Source: Bacteroidia bacterium (GTDB taxonomy: Bacteria > Bacteroidota > Bacteroidia > UKL13-3). Taken from it: DNA of 64,000 bases. The DNA lies in NCBI GenBank assembly GCA_025454875.1, contig JALONP010000008.1:128000-191999 (forward strand). The letters run 5' to 3'. Under the pieces are notes generated by a model that worked only from the letters and a program-made list of their open reading frames with translations, made no database searches and was not told the DNA's origin. Positions 7,646 through 18,100 of the stretch are shown piece after piece (within the stretch, counting starts at the first letter, position 1; each line of letters opens with the position of its first letter). Made by a program: the position numbers and the translations under genes.

Positions 7646-9169
7646 ATGCAGCAACCACGTACCATTTCAAATGCCTTAATTTCTGTATTTTACAAAGATG
7701 GCTTAGAGCCACTTGCCAAAGCCCTAAATCAGTTAGGGGTGAACATTTACTCAACAGGAGGAACCCAAGAATTTATTGAAAAATTAGGAATTAAGGTACA
7801 CGCGGTTGAAGACTTAACAGGCTATCCAAGCATTTTGGGTGGCAGGGTAAAAACGCTGCACCCAAAAGTATTTGGAGGCATCTTAGCCAGACGTAGCAAC
7901 GAACAAGACCAGCAAGAGGTGAAAGAATTTGCCATTCCCTTTTTTGATTTAGTGGTGGTTGACTTGTATCCTTTTGAAGAAACCGTAAAAAGCACAAGCG
8001 AAGAAGCCAAAATCATAGAAAAGATTGATATTGGAGGGGTTTCGTTGATTAGAGCTGCTGCTAAAAATTATAACGATACGGTAATTGTTTGTGATAAAAA
8101 TGATTGCCCACAATTGGCAGAGACCTTGTTGGCTCAAAATGGCGCAACATCCATTGAACAACGAAGGGTATTTGCAACCAAGGCCTTTCACGTAACGTCA
8201 GATTACGATGGCAAAATTTTTCAATATTTTGACGCGCAAACCACTACTGCCTTTAAAGCCAGCGTGAGCCCAGCAAAGGCTTTACGTTATGGCGAAAATC
8301 CTCACCAACAAGGTGTTTTTTATGGCAAATTGGATGAGTTGTTCACTCAAAAACATGGCAAAGAATTATCATACAACAACCTGCTCGATATTGATGCAGC
8401 GCTGAATTTAATAGGTGATTTTGATGCCCCAACTGTTGCTATTATCAAACACAACAATCCGTGTGGAGTTGCTTCGAGATCAACTTTGCTCGAAGCCTGG
8501 AAAGATGCATTAGCAGGTGATCCAGTTTCGGCTTTTGGCGGGGTAATTGTGGCCAACAGAACAATTGATGAAGCTACTGCAACTGAAATCGATAAAATAT
8601 TCATGGAAGTATTAATTGCTCCTGGCTATGAAGGTAACGCGCTTGGTATTTTGCAATCCAAAAAGAACCGTGTTTTGCTTCAACTTAATGGGCAATTGCC
8701 TACTGGTAAACAATACCGCAGCATCTTGAATGGTGTTGTTGAACAAGATAAAGATGCAGTTGTGTTAACCAAAGAGAACCTTACTTTAGTTACCCAAACA
8801 AGCGCTCCAGACGCTATGATTCATGATTTGTTATTTGCTGATAAAATTGTAAAACACACCAAATCAAACACAATTGTATTGGCAAAAAATGGGCAATTAT
8901 TGGGCATTGGATGCGGACAAACATCGCGTGTGGATGCGTTAAAACAAGCCATTGCCAAAGCGCAAAGTTTTGAATTTGATTTGAATGGTGCAGTGATGAG
9001 CAGTGATGCGTTTTTCCCATTTCCTGATTGTGTAGAAATTGCAGATAAAGCAGGAATCAAATACGTGATTCAACCGGGTGGTTCCATTAAGGATGATGCA
9101 AGCATCACTTATTGTAACGCCAATGGAATAGCCATGTACTTTACAGGTACAAGACATTTTAAGCATTAA
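7646..9169 (+). CDS. purH: Bifunctional AICAR formyltransferase / IMP cyclohydrolase
   Basis: Catalyses the last two steps of purine biosynthesis in the cytoplasm: formylation of AICAR and ring closure to IMP. The N-terminal MGS-like cyclohydrolase domain (about 1-145) contains YSTGGTQEF, GRVKTLHPKVFGGIL and the DLVVVDLYPFEET strand. The AICARFT domain follows, with KALRYGENPHQQG, the catalytic IIKHNNPCGVA and the C-terminal GGSIKDD. ATG 7646 was chosen because it gives 507 residues and starts right at the family N-terminus (MQQPRTISNALISV); a longer in-frame start at 7553 would add 31 unrelated residues. The mre operon follows after a 263-base gap, an order I recall from other Bacteroidota. 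Confidence 0.95.
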   Translation: MQQPRTISNALISVFYKDGLEPLAKALNQLGVNIYSTGGTQEFIEKLGIKVHAVEDLTGYPSILGGRVKTLHPKVFGGILARRSNEQDQQEVKEFAIPFFDLVVVDLYPFEETVKSTSEEAKIIEKIDIGGVSLIRAAAKNYNDTVIVCDKNDCPQLAETLLAQNGATSIEQRRVFATKAFHVTSDYDGKIFQYFDAQTTTAFKASVSPAKALRYGENPHQQGVFYGKLDELFTQKHGKELSYNNLLDIDAALNLIGDFDAPTVAIIKHNNPCGVASRSTLLEAWKDALAGDPVSAFGGVIVANRTIDEATATEIDKIFMEVLIAPGYEGNALGILQSKKNRVLLQLNGQLPTGKQYRSILNGVVEQDKDAVVLTKENLTLVTQTSAPDAMIHDLLFADKIVKHTKSNTIVLAKNGQLLGIGCGQTSRVDALKQAIAKAQSFEFDLNGAVMSSDAFFPFPDCVEIADKAGIKYVIQPGGSIKDDASITYCNANGIAMYFTGTRHFKH

Positions 9170-9432
9170 TTGTTAGGATATTGGTTGATAAGGGGATTGG
9201 TTAATAAGGTATTTGTAAATCCGTATCTAATCCTATACAAGTTTTTATTAAGCATATATTCAAAATCTAGTAAATTGTATCTAGTATCCTAAAGCCTATA
9301 TCTTGAAAAATTACTTTGCAAAACATCTCTTCACCTTACCCACATCCTGCGAAAAAAAGCACAACGAATATTTAAATATTTATGCTATAATTTGCAGGTA
9401 GTAAAAACACTTAAAAAAAGAGAGCCAAAAAA

Positions 9433-10455
9433 ATGGGAATGTTTAGCTTCCTTACACAGGATTTAGCCATCGATTTAGGAACAGCCAATACGCTGATTAT
9501 ACATAAAGACCAAGTGGTGGTGGACGAGCCATCCATTATTGCCATTAACCGAAGAACCGGGAATGTAATTGCAGTTGGTAGCCAAGCGCAGCAAATGCAT
9601 GGCAAGGCGCACGAGGATATTAAAACCATTCGACCGTTGAAAGATGGGGTAATTGCCGATTTTAATGCCGCTGAACACATGATTCGGGGTATGATTCAAA
9701 TGATTCAGCAAGGCAGCAAGCTAATTAAGCCACAACAACGCATGGTGATTTGTATTCCTTCTGGAATCACTGAAGTAGAAAAACGTGCGGTGAAAGACAG
9801 TGCTGAACGTGCTGGAGCCAAGGAAGTTTACCTGATACACGAACCTATGGCTGCTGCAATTGGTATCGGTATTGATGTGTTCGAACCAATGGGCAATATG
9901 ATCATTGATATTGGTGGTGGAACTACAGAAATTGCAGTAATCGCCCTTGCGGGTATTGTTTGCGATCAATCGATTCGTGTAGCAGGTGATGAATTTACAG
10001 AAGATATTTTAGACTATATGCGCAGGCAACACAACTTGCTTGTTGGAGAGCGTACTGCTGAACGTATTAAAATTGAAGTTGGATCAGCCCTTACTGAACT
10101 TGAAAACGCGCCTCCAGATTTTGCTGTGAATGGCCGCGACTTAATGACTGGTATTCCGAAACAAATAACCGTATCGTACAGCGAAATTGCCGCTGCCTTG
10201 GATAAATCCATTTCTAAAATAGAAGAAGCCGTTTTGCGCGCCTTGGAGTTAACACCACCTGAACTTTCGGCCGATATTTACTCAACTGGTTTATACTTAA
10301 CGGGAGGAGGGGCATTGCTTCGCGGGCTTGACAAACGGATTTCGCAAAAAACCAAGTTGCCTGTTCATGTTGCAGATGACCCGCTACGTGCGGTAGTAAG
10401 GGGAACAGGTATGGCTCTTAAAAACCTTAAGAATTTTAAATTCTTAATGACGTAA
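9433..10455 (+). CDS. mreB: Rod shape-determining protein MreB
   Basis: Actin-like ATPase that forms membrane-associated filaments and guides the elongation machinery for rod shape. The 340-residue length is normal. Visible motifs are the phosphate-1 loop DLGTANTLI (about 14-22), the GGGTTEIAVIAL phosphate-2 loop, the adenosine region YLTGGGALLRGLDKRI, and a typical hydrophobic/amphipathic N-terminus (MGMFSFL) for membrane binding. It is the first gene of mreB-mreC-mreD-mrdA-rodA. The 263-base upstream gap contains an imperfect -7-like TATAATTTG (9386-9394) and a purine-rich AAAGAGAGCC ahead of the ATG. A 132-base AT-rich gap separates it from mreC. Confidence 0.96.
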   Translation: MGMFSFLTQDLAIDLGTANTLIIHKDQVVVDEPSIIAINRRTGNVIAVGSQAQQMHGKAHEDIKTIRPLKDGVIADFNAAEHMIRGMIQMIQQGSKLIKPQQRMVICIPSGITEVEKRAVKDSAERAGAKEVYLIHEPMAAAIGIGIDVFEPMGNMIIDIGGGTTEIAVIALAGIVCDQSIRVAGDEFTEDILDYMRRQHNLLVGERTAERIKIEVGSALTELENAPPDFAVNGRDLMTGIPKQITVSYSEIAAALDKSISKIEEAVLRALELTPPELSADIYSTGLYLTGGGALLRGLDKRISQKTKLPVHVADDPLRAVVRGTGMALKNLKNFKFLMT

Positions 10456-10587
10456 GGGTAAATTAATAATCAGTAATTGAAAGTTAATCATTAACAACTA
10501 TAAATTAATAGTTGGCCAAAGAAAATAATAAGGGTTACTTAAACCGTAATTGCTAATTATTAATTACCAATTATTAATTGCTACAAA

Positions 10588-11418
10588 ATGCGTAACCTGA
10601 TATTTTTTATTTATAAGTACTATGTATTCTTCCTGTTTTTAATACTGGAGATTGTATCGTTCGTATTTATTTACCGCTTCAACCATTACCAAAAAGCTAG
10701 TTTCGTCAATTACACTGTGGGGGTTACAAGTGCATTTTACACCGCAGTGAGCAATACACAAGAATATTTTTACTTACGTAGCATCAACGACAGCTTGCAA
10801 ATGGAAAATGCCCGATTACGCACAGAACTTTTTTCTTCATACTACAACAACAAGTTTAACCTTACTCAAGTAAACGATACCCTTTATAGGCAGCAATACG
10901 AATACATTGCAGCACAGGTAGTAAACAATTCTGTTACCAAACGCAACAATTACATCACCCTAAACAAAGGGCGCTTACACGGTATCGAACCCGAAATGGG
11001 CGTAATAAGTGAAAATGGTATCGTAGGTATTGTGATGAATGCTTCCAATCATTATTGTACAGTATTATCGTTGTTAAACAACAACTGTAAAATCAGTGCC
11101 AAAATTCTTAAAAATGGAGCCTTTGGATCGTTGGTTTGGGATGGGATGGATCCCAAATTTGCCTACCTACGTGATGTAAACAAGCATGTTCCGTTGATGA
11201 CTAACGATGTAATTGTAACAAGTAATTTTTCAACGATTTTTCCGGAAGGAATTCCAATTGGAAAAATATACGCGCATAGCCTTGATGCAGGTGATAACTT
11301 TCACAAAATTAAAGTGGAGTTGAATACAAACTTTTCAACTGTATCAACTGTGTATGTGATTCGGAATTTATTTAAACAAGAGCAACAAGGCATTGAAGCA
11401 ACCATTAATCAAAAATGA
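10588..11418 (+). CDS. mreC: Rod shape-determining protein MreC
   Basis: Bitopic inner-membrane protein whose periplasmic part connects MreB to PBP2. There is one N-terminal transmembrane helix (about residues 8-30, FFLFLILEIVSFVFIY), then a coiled coil around residues 60-85 (RSINDSLQMENARLRTELF), then the beta-barrel MreC domain with NSVTKRNNYITLNKG, GIVGIVMNAS and the C-terminal GIPIGKIY segment. The length of 276 residues is normal. The stop overlaps the mreD start by four bases (ATGA), which shows translational coupling. Two near-copies of AATTATTAATT lie just upstream of the start. Confidence 0.93.
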   Translation: MRNLIFFIYKYYVFFLFLILEIVSFVFIYRFNHYQKASFVNYTVGVTSAFYTAVSNTQEYFYLRSINDSLQMENARLRTELFSSYYNNKFNLTQVNDTLYRQQYEYIAAQVVNNSVTKRNNYITLNKGRLHGIEPEMGVISENGIVGIVMNASNHYCTVLSLLNNNCKISAKILKNGAFGSLVWDGMDPKFAYLRDVNKHVPLMTNDVIVTSNFSTIFPEGIPIGKIYAHSLDAGDNFHKIKVELNTNFSTVSTVYVIRNLFKQEQQGIEATINQK

Positions 11419-11936
11419 TACTTGATTTTTTAACATACTTGCTTAAGCTTATTGGCTTGCTATTGGTACAACTGCTAGTAGTGAACAATATTGAACTCAG
11501 CGGTTATATTAATCCGTTTGTGTATGTTGCTTTTTTGCTTTCACTACCCGTATCGGTAAAGCCATGGCAAATGGTTCTGATTTCGTTTTTAACTGGCGCC
11601 ATCATGGACTCGTTTTCAAGTACACCTGGGTTGCATATGGCCGCTTGTAATGCCATGGGCTTTTTGCGCATCTATTACCTCAGAGCCACAACCAATAAAG
11701 AAGACCAAGAAGGCCGAATGATTCCATCCATCTCCCAAAAAGGAATTGTATGGTTCACCGTTTATGGCTTTTCGATGATTTTCATACACCACTTGGTTTT
11801 GTTTTTTTTGGAAATTTATGGCTTTCACGAGTTTTTCACCACCTTACTTAGGGTATTGTTAAGCACATTGGTTTCATTGCTGCTTATCGTTATAGGTCAG
11901 TTATTGTTTTTCCGCAGCGCCAAAACAAATGGATAA
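11415..11936 (+). CDS. mreD: Rod shape-determining protein MreD
   Basis: Small polytopic inner-membrane protein of the elongasome (173 residues). Hydrophobic helices lie at about 5-25, 35-50, 54-72, 107-130 and 140-165. The short loop GAIMDSFSSTPGLH is typical of MreD. It overlaps mreC by four bases and the PBP2 gene by eight, so the four genes from mreC to rodA are translationally coupled. Confidence 0.88.
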   Translation: MILDFLTYLLKLIGLLLVQLLVVNNIELSGYINPFVYVAFLLSLPVSVKPWQMVLISFLTGAIMDSFSSTPGLHMAACNAMGFLRIYYLRATTNKEDQEGRMIPSISQKGIVWFTVYGFSMIFIHHLVLFFLEIYGFHEFFTTLLRVLLSTLVSLLLIVIGQLLFFRSAKTNG

Positions 11937-13776
11937 TTCAGCCAAACGAAACATATTAATTGCAATCTTCTTCTCGTTTGCACTGGTGTATATTGTACGG
12001 TTGGCTTTTTTACAATTGTTTGATGATTCCTATTTACGATATGCCCAGCAAAATGTATTACAAGAACAAACCATTTACCCAGCGAGAGGCTTGGTATATG
12101 ACCGCAATGGTGAGTTGCTTGTGTACAATGACGCGATTTACGATTTATTTGTAACACCTGATCAGGTAAAAGATTTAGACACAGCCGAATTTTGCAGAGT
12201 GCTTGGTATCACTTTGGAAGGTTTTGTACAGCGCTTTGAAAAAATGAAAAAGAGCAAAGGCTATGCCCCCTACCGAGAGCAGCTTTTCGAAAAACAACTC
12301 AGCATCCAGACCTATGCAGCCTTTCAAGAAAAAATGTTCGACTTTTTAGGATTTAATACAGTGGTGCGAACAGACCGAAAGTACAAATTCAGCGATGCAG
12401 CGCATGTGATGGGATATATTGGTGAGGTTACTGAAAAAGATATAGAAAAAAGCGAAGGGTACTACAGAATGGGTGATTTTATTGGAATTAGTGGAGTAGA
12501 AAAATCATATGAAGAAGTATTGAGAGGAAAAAAAGGAGTACAGTTTGTGCTTGTAGATTCTAAAAACAGAACACAAGGACGTTACAAAGAAGGCCAATTT
12601 GATACCCCTGCAGTAGCAGGCTACAATATCGAATTAAGCATTGACCATCAATTACAGCAACTAGGCGAACAATTACTTCAAAACAAAGTTGGGAGTGTTG
12701 TGGCCATCGAACCATCAACTGGCGAAATTTTGGCATTGGTTGCGAGCCCTACGTATGACCCTAACTTATTTGTTGGACGTGAGCGCGGCAATAATTACAT
12801 GAAACTGTTGCGCGACCCTAGCAAACCTTTGTTTAACCGCCCACTTGCCGCTCCTTACCCCCCAGGCTCAATCTTTAAAGTTCTGATGGCACTTACAGGT
12901 CAGCAAGAAGGCGTGCTTAATGCCAATACCACTTATGGTTGCAGAAATGGCTATATGTTTGTTGGATGCCATCCACATAGTTCACCACTTGCATTGAGAG
13001 GAGCAATTGCAGTTTCGTGTAATGCTTACTTTTGCCAAGTATACCGAAGCGTAGTAAATAACCTTGCATACCCCAAAGCTGAAAAAGCTTACCAAAGTTT
13101 TCATAAACACATGGCTAGTTTTGGATTGGGTAAACGATTGGGTGTTGATTTGTTTGGAGAAGGTGGAGGTCTTTTACCAACATCAGAATATTATGATAAG
13201 ATTTACGGTAGGTATAGATGGCAAGCAACTACTACTATTTCACTTGGAATTGGCCAAGGTGAATTGGGTATTACGCCTCTGCAAATGGCGAATGCTACTG
13301 CAGCAGTTGCGAACAGAGGTTATTGGATTACACCACATGTGGTTAAAAAAATTGATGGCAAACCAAACCCTAATCCAGAATACCAAAACAAACATTGGAC
13401 AACAATTGATACTACTTATTTCCCAGTTGTTATTGATGGGATGCAAGATGTGGTAACGGCTGGAACGGCCCGCATTGCACAAATTCCTGGCATTGAAATT
13501 TGTGGTAAAACTGGAACGGCTCAAAACCCGCATGGCAAAGATCACTCTGTTTTTTTCGCATTTGCGCCCAAACACAATCCAAAAATTGCCATTGCTGTTA
13601 TTGTTGAAAACGCAGGCTTTGGTGCTACTTGGGCTGCCCCAATTGCAAGTCTTATGATGGAGCAGTACTTAACAGGAAAACATGATACACGCAAAGCCTT
13701 GCTTGAACGCATGCTGAAAGGAAATTTAATTCACAAAAATGATACAACAATCACAACCCAAACCATCAAACATTGA
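11929..13776 (+). CDS. mrdA: Penicillin-binding protein 2 (elongation transpeptidase)
   Basis: Monofunctional class B PBP that cross-links peptidoglycan during side-wall growth with RodA. One N-terminal transmembrane helix (about 8-27), then the PBP dimerisation domain with YPARGLVYDRNGELL and a transpeptidase domain. Catalytic motifs are Ser314-x-x-Lys317 (PGSIFKVL), Ser363-Cys-Asn365 and Lys527-Thr-Gly529 (CGKTGTAQNPHG). The 615-residue length is normal. It overlaps mreD upstream and rodA downstream by 38 bases, fitting the Bacteroidota mre-mrd operon. Confidence 0.95.
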   Translation: MDNSAKRNILIAIFFSFALVYIVRLAFLQLFDDSYLRYAQQNVLQEQTIYPARGLVYDRNGELLVYNDAIYDLFVTPDQVKDLDTAEFCRVLGITLEGFVQRFEKMKKSKGYAPYREQLFEKQLSIQTYAAFQEKMFDFLGFNTVVRTDRKYKFSDAAHVMGYIGEVTEKDIEKSEGYYRMGDFIGISGVEKSYEEVLRGKKGVQFVLVDSKNRTQGRYKEGQFDTPAVAGYNIELSIDHQLQQLGEQLLQNKVGSVVAIEPSTGEILALVASPTYDPNLFVGRERGNNYMKLLRDPSKPLFNRPLAAPYPPGSIFKVLMALTGQQEGVLNANTTYGCRNGYMFVGCHPHSSPLALRGAIAVSCNAYFCQVYRSVVNNLAYPKAEKAYQSFHKHMASFGLGKRLGVDLFGEGGGLLPTSEYYDKIYGRYRWQATTTISLGIGQGELGITPLQMANATAAVANRGYWITPHVVKKIDGKPNPNPEYQNKHWTTIDTTYFPVVIDGMQDVVTAGTARIAQIPGIEICGKTGTAQNPHGKDHSVFFAFAPKHNPKIAIAVIVENAGFGATWAAPIASLMMEQYLTGKHDTRKALLERMLKGNLIHKNDTTITTQTIKH

Positions 13777-15016
13777 TTGGCTCACGCTTGTGTTGTATTA
13801 CACATTTGTGATTGCTGGATTGTTATGCATTTATGCCTCGGTGTACCGCGAAAGCAACCCGATGATTTATGATGCAACTCAAAATTATGGCAAGCAATTA
13901 ATTTGGATTGGCGCATCATCATTCATTGGCCTTTTAATTTTACTGGTTGATGAAAAGTTCTTTTACGCATTTGCGTATCCTATTTACATTATTACCATTG
14001 TGCTTTTATTGGCAGTACTTGCTTTTGCAACCACAGTAAAAGGATCGAGTTCATGGATAGAGATTGGTGGATTTAGAATGCAACCGGCAGAGTTTGCCAA
14101 ATTTGGTACTGCACTCGCTTTAGCTCGCTACATGAGTGGATTTAACATTAAGTACAGTGACCGTAAGGTACAATTGGTTACCGCGGGAATGATTTTGTTG
14201 CCCATGCTCATTATCTTATTGCAAAATGAAACAGGAAGTGCTTTAGTATTTGCTTCGTTTGTATTGATGTTTTACCGCGAAGGGTTACCTGGTTACTTTT
14301 TATTTATTGGTTTAATGATGGCCGTGTTGGCCGTGCTTGCACTTGTTATCCCATCACTTTATCTAATCATTGCTATTGGTGTATTTGCAGGATTATTCAC
14401 ATTGGTAATCCGAAGAAACAGGCAAAATTTGTTGATTGTGTTGGCGGTAACATTGTTTGCCATGGCTTATGTAAGTTCAATCGGGTATGCATTTGAAAAT
14501 GTATTGCAACCTCATCAAAAAACCCGTATCAATGTGTTGTTGGGAAAAGAAGTGGATTTAAAAGGCGCTGGCTACAATGTGCAGCAATCCAAAATTGCAA
14601 TTGGTTCAGGTGGTTTATTAGGTAAAGGATTTTTAGAGGGAACTCAGAATAAGTTTCGGTTTGTTCCAGAGCAGAGCACCGACTTCATTTTTTGCACCAT
14701 TGGGGAAGAATATGGGTTTGTAGGATCCGTTGTCTTTATTGGATTATACATGCTGTTGTTATGGCGCATACTGGTAATGGCCGAGCGGCAGCGGCAAAAG
14801 TTTAACCGTATTTATGGGTATTGTGTTGCTGCAATTTTGTTTTTCCATTTCGCCATCAATATTGGAATGACCATTGGCCTTGTTCCTGTTATCGGAATTC
14901 CGCTTCCGTTTTTTAGTTATGGAGGTTCTGCGTTACTTAGTTTTACCATACTGCTGTTCATTTTTATTCGCTTGGATGCCAATAGACAAAATGAACTCAG
15001 AGGCGCGTTTGATTAA
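13739..15016 (+). CDS. rodA: Peptidoglycan glycosyltransferase RodA (SEDS)
   Basis: SEDS-family polymerase that makes glycan strands with PBP2. It has about ten transmembrane helices over 425 residues. SEDS motifs include SSWIEIGGFRMQPAEFAKFG, NETGSALVFASF, GGLLGKGFLEGTQNKFRFVP followed by the conserved QSTDFIFCTIGEEYGFVGS, and the C-terminal IPLPFFSYGGSALL. The ATG at 13739 lies 38 bases inside the mrdA reading frame; no better start is seen. It is the last gene of the rod-shape operon. No clear terminator follows, and the next gene has its own promoter. Confidence 0.95.
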   Translation: MIQQSQPKPSNIDWLTLVLYYTFVIAGLLCIYASVYRESNPMIYDATQNYGKQLIWIGASSFIGLLILLVDEKFFYAFAYPIYIITIVLLLAVLAFATTVKGSSSWIEIGGFRMQPAEFAKFGTALALARYMSGFNIKYSDRKVQLVTAGMILLPMLIILLQNETGSALVFASFVLMFYREGLPGYFLFIGLMMAVLAVLALVIPSLYLIIAIGVFAGLFTLVIRRNRQNLLIVLAVTLFAMAYVSSIGYAFENVLQPHQKTRINVLLGKEVDLKGAGYNVQQSKIAIGSGGLLGKGFLEGTQNKFRFVPEQSTDFIFCTIGEEYGFVGSVVFIGLYMLLLWRILVMAERQRQKFNRIYGYCVAAILFFHFAINIGMTIGLVPVIGIPLPFFSYGGSALLSFTILLFIFIRLDANRQNELRGAFD

Positions 15017-15073
15017 CAAAACCCCACTCTTTTTTAATCAAATTGTCACAATACCAAAAACAGGTTTCGCTTG

Positions 15074-15104
15074 TTTGGAAATGAATGATATTTAATTAGT
15101 TTTA
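15074..15104 (+). promoter_or_regulatory. Bacteroidota sigma-A-type promoter of giant protein A
   Basis: TTTG at 15074-15077, exactly 19 bases, then TAGTTTTA at 15097-15104 (7 of 8 to TTTG-N19-TAnnTTTG). Transcription would start near 15110, leaving about 25 bases of leader before the ATG at 15136. It separates the giant gene from the rod-shape operon. Confidence 0.55.
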
Positions 15105-15135
15105 CAGTGCTAATCAACTTTAAACTAAACTAAAT

Positions 15136-18100
15136 ATGAATAAATCATTACCAAAAGTAATGTTAACCCAGTTTTACAAAACCCTCCTAACCCTCAGTTT
15201 CCTTTTCGTTATTGCAAAAACAGCGCAAGCACAAAATGTGAATGTGACCGCAACTGCTGGTACCTTAACCGGTTCGTATGCTACATTAAAAGATGCGTTT
15301 GATGCCATTAACAATGGTAGTCACCAAGGAGTTATAACTGCTACCGTAATCGCGAATACAGTTGAAATTGCCTCCGCTCAATTAAACGCCAGTGGCTCAG
15401 GACTTACGAGTTATACATCAATCAGCATTCAGCCATCAGGTGGAGCCATTCGAACAATTAGCGGAAACATCGCTGGACCTTTACTAGATTTTAATGGGGC
15501 CGATAATGTATCCATTAATGGATTAAATTCGGGTGGTAATGGGTTAACAATTACCAATACCAATAATAGCACAACAGCCGCTACCATTCGCTTTATAAAT
15601 GATGCGTCTGACAACACAGTTACCAATTGTAGAATATTCGGATCAACAACAGGACCTACTTCGGGTATAATCTTACTCTCTTCAGGAAGCGCAACAGGTA
15701 ATGATCGCAATACCATATCGAACAACACCTTGGACTCTGCTTCTGCAACCTTACCTACTAACGGTATTTTAATTTCCGGGTCTGTAGGTTTCGAAAATGA
15801 TACCAATATTATTTCGAATAATAATATTGGAAATTATTTTAGTGCAACTGCAGCCTCCAATGGTATTTTTGTGTCAGCAGGAGCCAATGCCATTCAAATT
15901 ATTGGCAATCGATTTTACCAATCTTTTCCTCGCGCATATACGAATGCCAATGCTCATAGAGGAATTGCTGTTGTTACTGGAACCAATCATCTGATTAATA
16001 ATAATACTATTGGTTTTGCCAATAACTCAGGCACTGGGAAATATATTATGACCGGTGCTGTTGCAACAACTTTTGTCGGCATTTTAGGAACATTTGCCAC
16101 CACTGGTGACAATACGATATCAAATAATTCAGTCACCGAAATCACCTTATCAACAACTGCAACTGTTGCAACAGGTGCTGGAGTATTCGCAGGTATTTCA
16201 GTCACCTCTGGAAATGTAAATATTCTCAGTAATCTTATTGGTGCCTTGAGCGACACAAGTTCAATTAATGTTACAACAGGTGCTGCTGGAGCTTTAATTG
16301 GCATCCACTCTTCAAGCAATTCCGCGGTATTAATGCAAGGCAACCAACTTGGAGCCTTAAGGATTGTAGGATCTGGCGCTACAATAGCCAGTGCGTTGCA
16401 TGGAATAAATATTTCTGGAGTTGCTACGTCATTGCTTATTCGTCAAAATACGATTGGTAATGGAACTGCCGATAATATGCGGGCTGGAATACTAGGTAAT
16501 ACCACAGGGAATACCTTGGTAAATGGCATCCAAACCCCTTCAACTTCAACTTCGGTCGTAATTGCGAGCAATACTATCCAAAACCTTGCATCTTTTTCAA
16601 ACAGCACCGGAACGTATGTGCGTGGAATTTTCACCAATACTAGTGCAAGCACCACTTCAACTTCTCGGATTGACAGCAATACCATTTTTAACTTAACAGG
16701 TTATGGTGCCTTAACTGGCCTTGCAAGCGGATTGGCTGCCGTTCAAGGGATTCATTTTTCACCAGGAATCAATTCAATCATTTCAAACAATACCATTTAC
16801 AACTTATTTGGAATGAATACCGGAACGACACATATTATTGTGACTGGTATTGGCCATGCAAATGCTACCAATACATCCATCTTCAATAACCGCATTTACA
16901 ACCTATCGAATGCTGCTACTGGAACCTCTGCAACCTCACCAGGAATTGCTGCTGGTATTGCTTTGAGAAGTGCCGCTTCAGACCTGAATGTGTTTAACAA
17001 TATGATTGCGCTTGGAAGTGGACAAACAACCAATACCTCTTTTGTTGGCATCTATTGCCAAAATGGATCGAGCCCAAATCCAAATTTTAATGTATTAAAC
17101 AATACAGTTCATATTACAGGCGCAGCGACAAGTGGTTCACAGCCGACCTTTGCATTTTTGAGAGGCGATTTATCGGTAACTACGGCAAGAACAACCACTG
17201 TTTTGTTGCGAAACAATATTTTCTCAAACCAACGAACAGGAGGAAGTAATCGTCACTATGCAATAGCAAATAATTTTTTGGCAACGGGCCCTGCCTCACG
17301 CACTGGATGGCCTGCAAATGCAAGTAACAACAATATTTTACTTGCTTCGAACCCTGACAGTGTAGGATACTGGACGCGTGGAGGCAATTTACAACGTTGG
17401 AGAGATTCTTCGTTGTGTGATGCAAACAGTTTTGCAAGCGGTCCTGTAACATTTGTTGACCCTACTTCTGATTTACATTTAACGATGGGTACAACCCCAA
17501 CTTATGCAGAGTCAAATGGCGCAACACTAACACAACTCAATAACGATTTTGATGCTCAATCTAGACCTGGACCTACAGGTTCTGTAAATGGTGGCGGTTA
17601 TTTATATGATATCGGGGCAGATGAATTTGATGGCGTTTCGCTCGATGCAAGCCCCCCAGTAATTAGCTATAGTCCAATACAGAACTCTGCTTCATTAACA
17701 AATTTAACCCTTCCAAACTTTGCATCTGTGCTCGATTTTAAGGTAGATACAAATTTAGTGAACCGCCCTCGGTTGTATTTTAAAAAACGATCGGATAAGG
17801 ATACCATTATTGGAAACACAATAGCCGATACTGGATGGAAATATGTTGAAGCAACCAATACCAGTTCTCCATTTTCATTTACCATTAATTATGGCATTTT
17901 ATTTGGTGGATCTGGAGTAAGTATTAACGATACCATTCAATACTTTGTGGTAGCTCAAGATACCATTCCACTTGTTTCAGCCAATCCAAGCACTGGTTTT
18001 GTAGGCACCACGGTATCTGCTATTACCAAAGCGCCAACAAATCCAAACTCATATATTATTGTAGATTTACCGCTCTCTGGAAATTATGATATTGGAACAG

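Noticed and set aside
10540..10587. AT-rich repeats (AATTATTAATT) before mreC as an origin or iteron set
   Set aside because: Only two near-copies, no DnaA boxes or replication gene nearby; it looks like ordinary AT-rich intergenic DNA.
15025..15085. Terminator after rodA
   Set aside because: A weak AAACA...TGTTT pairing has no GC stem or U-tract beyond AT-rich chance.
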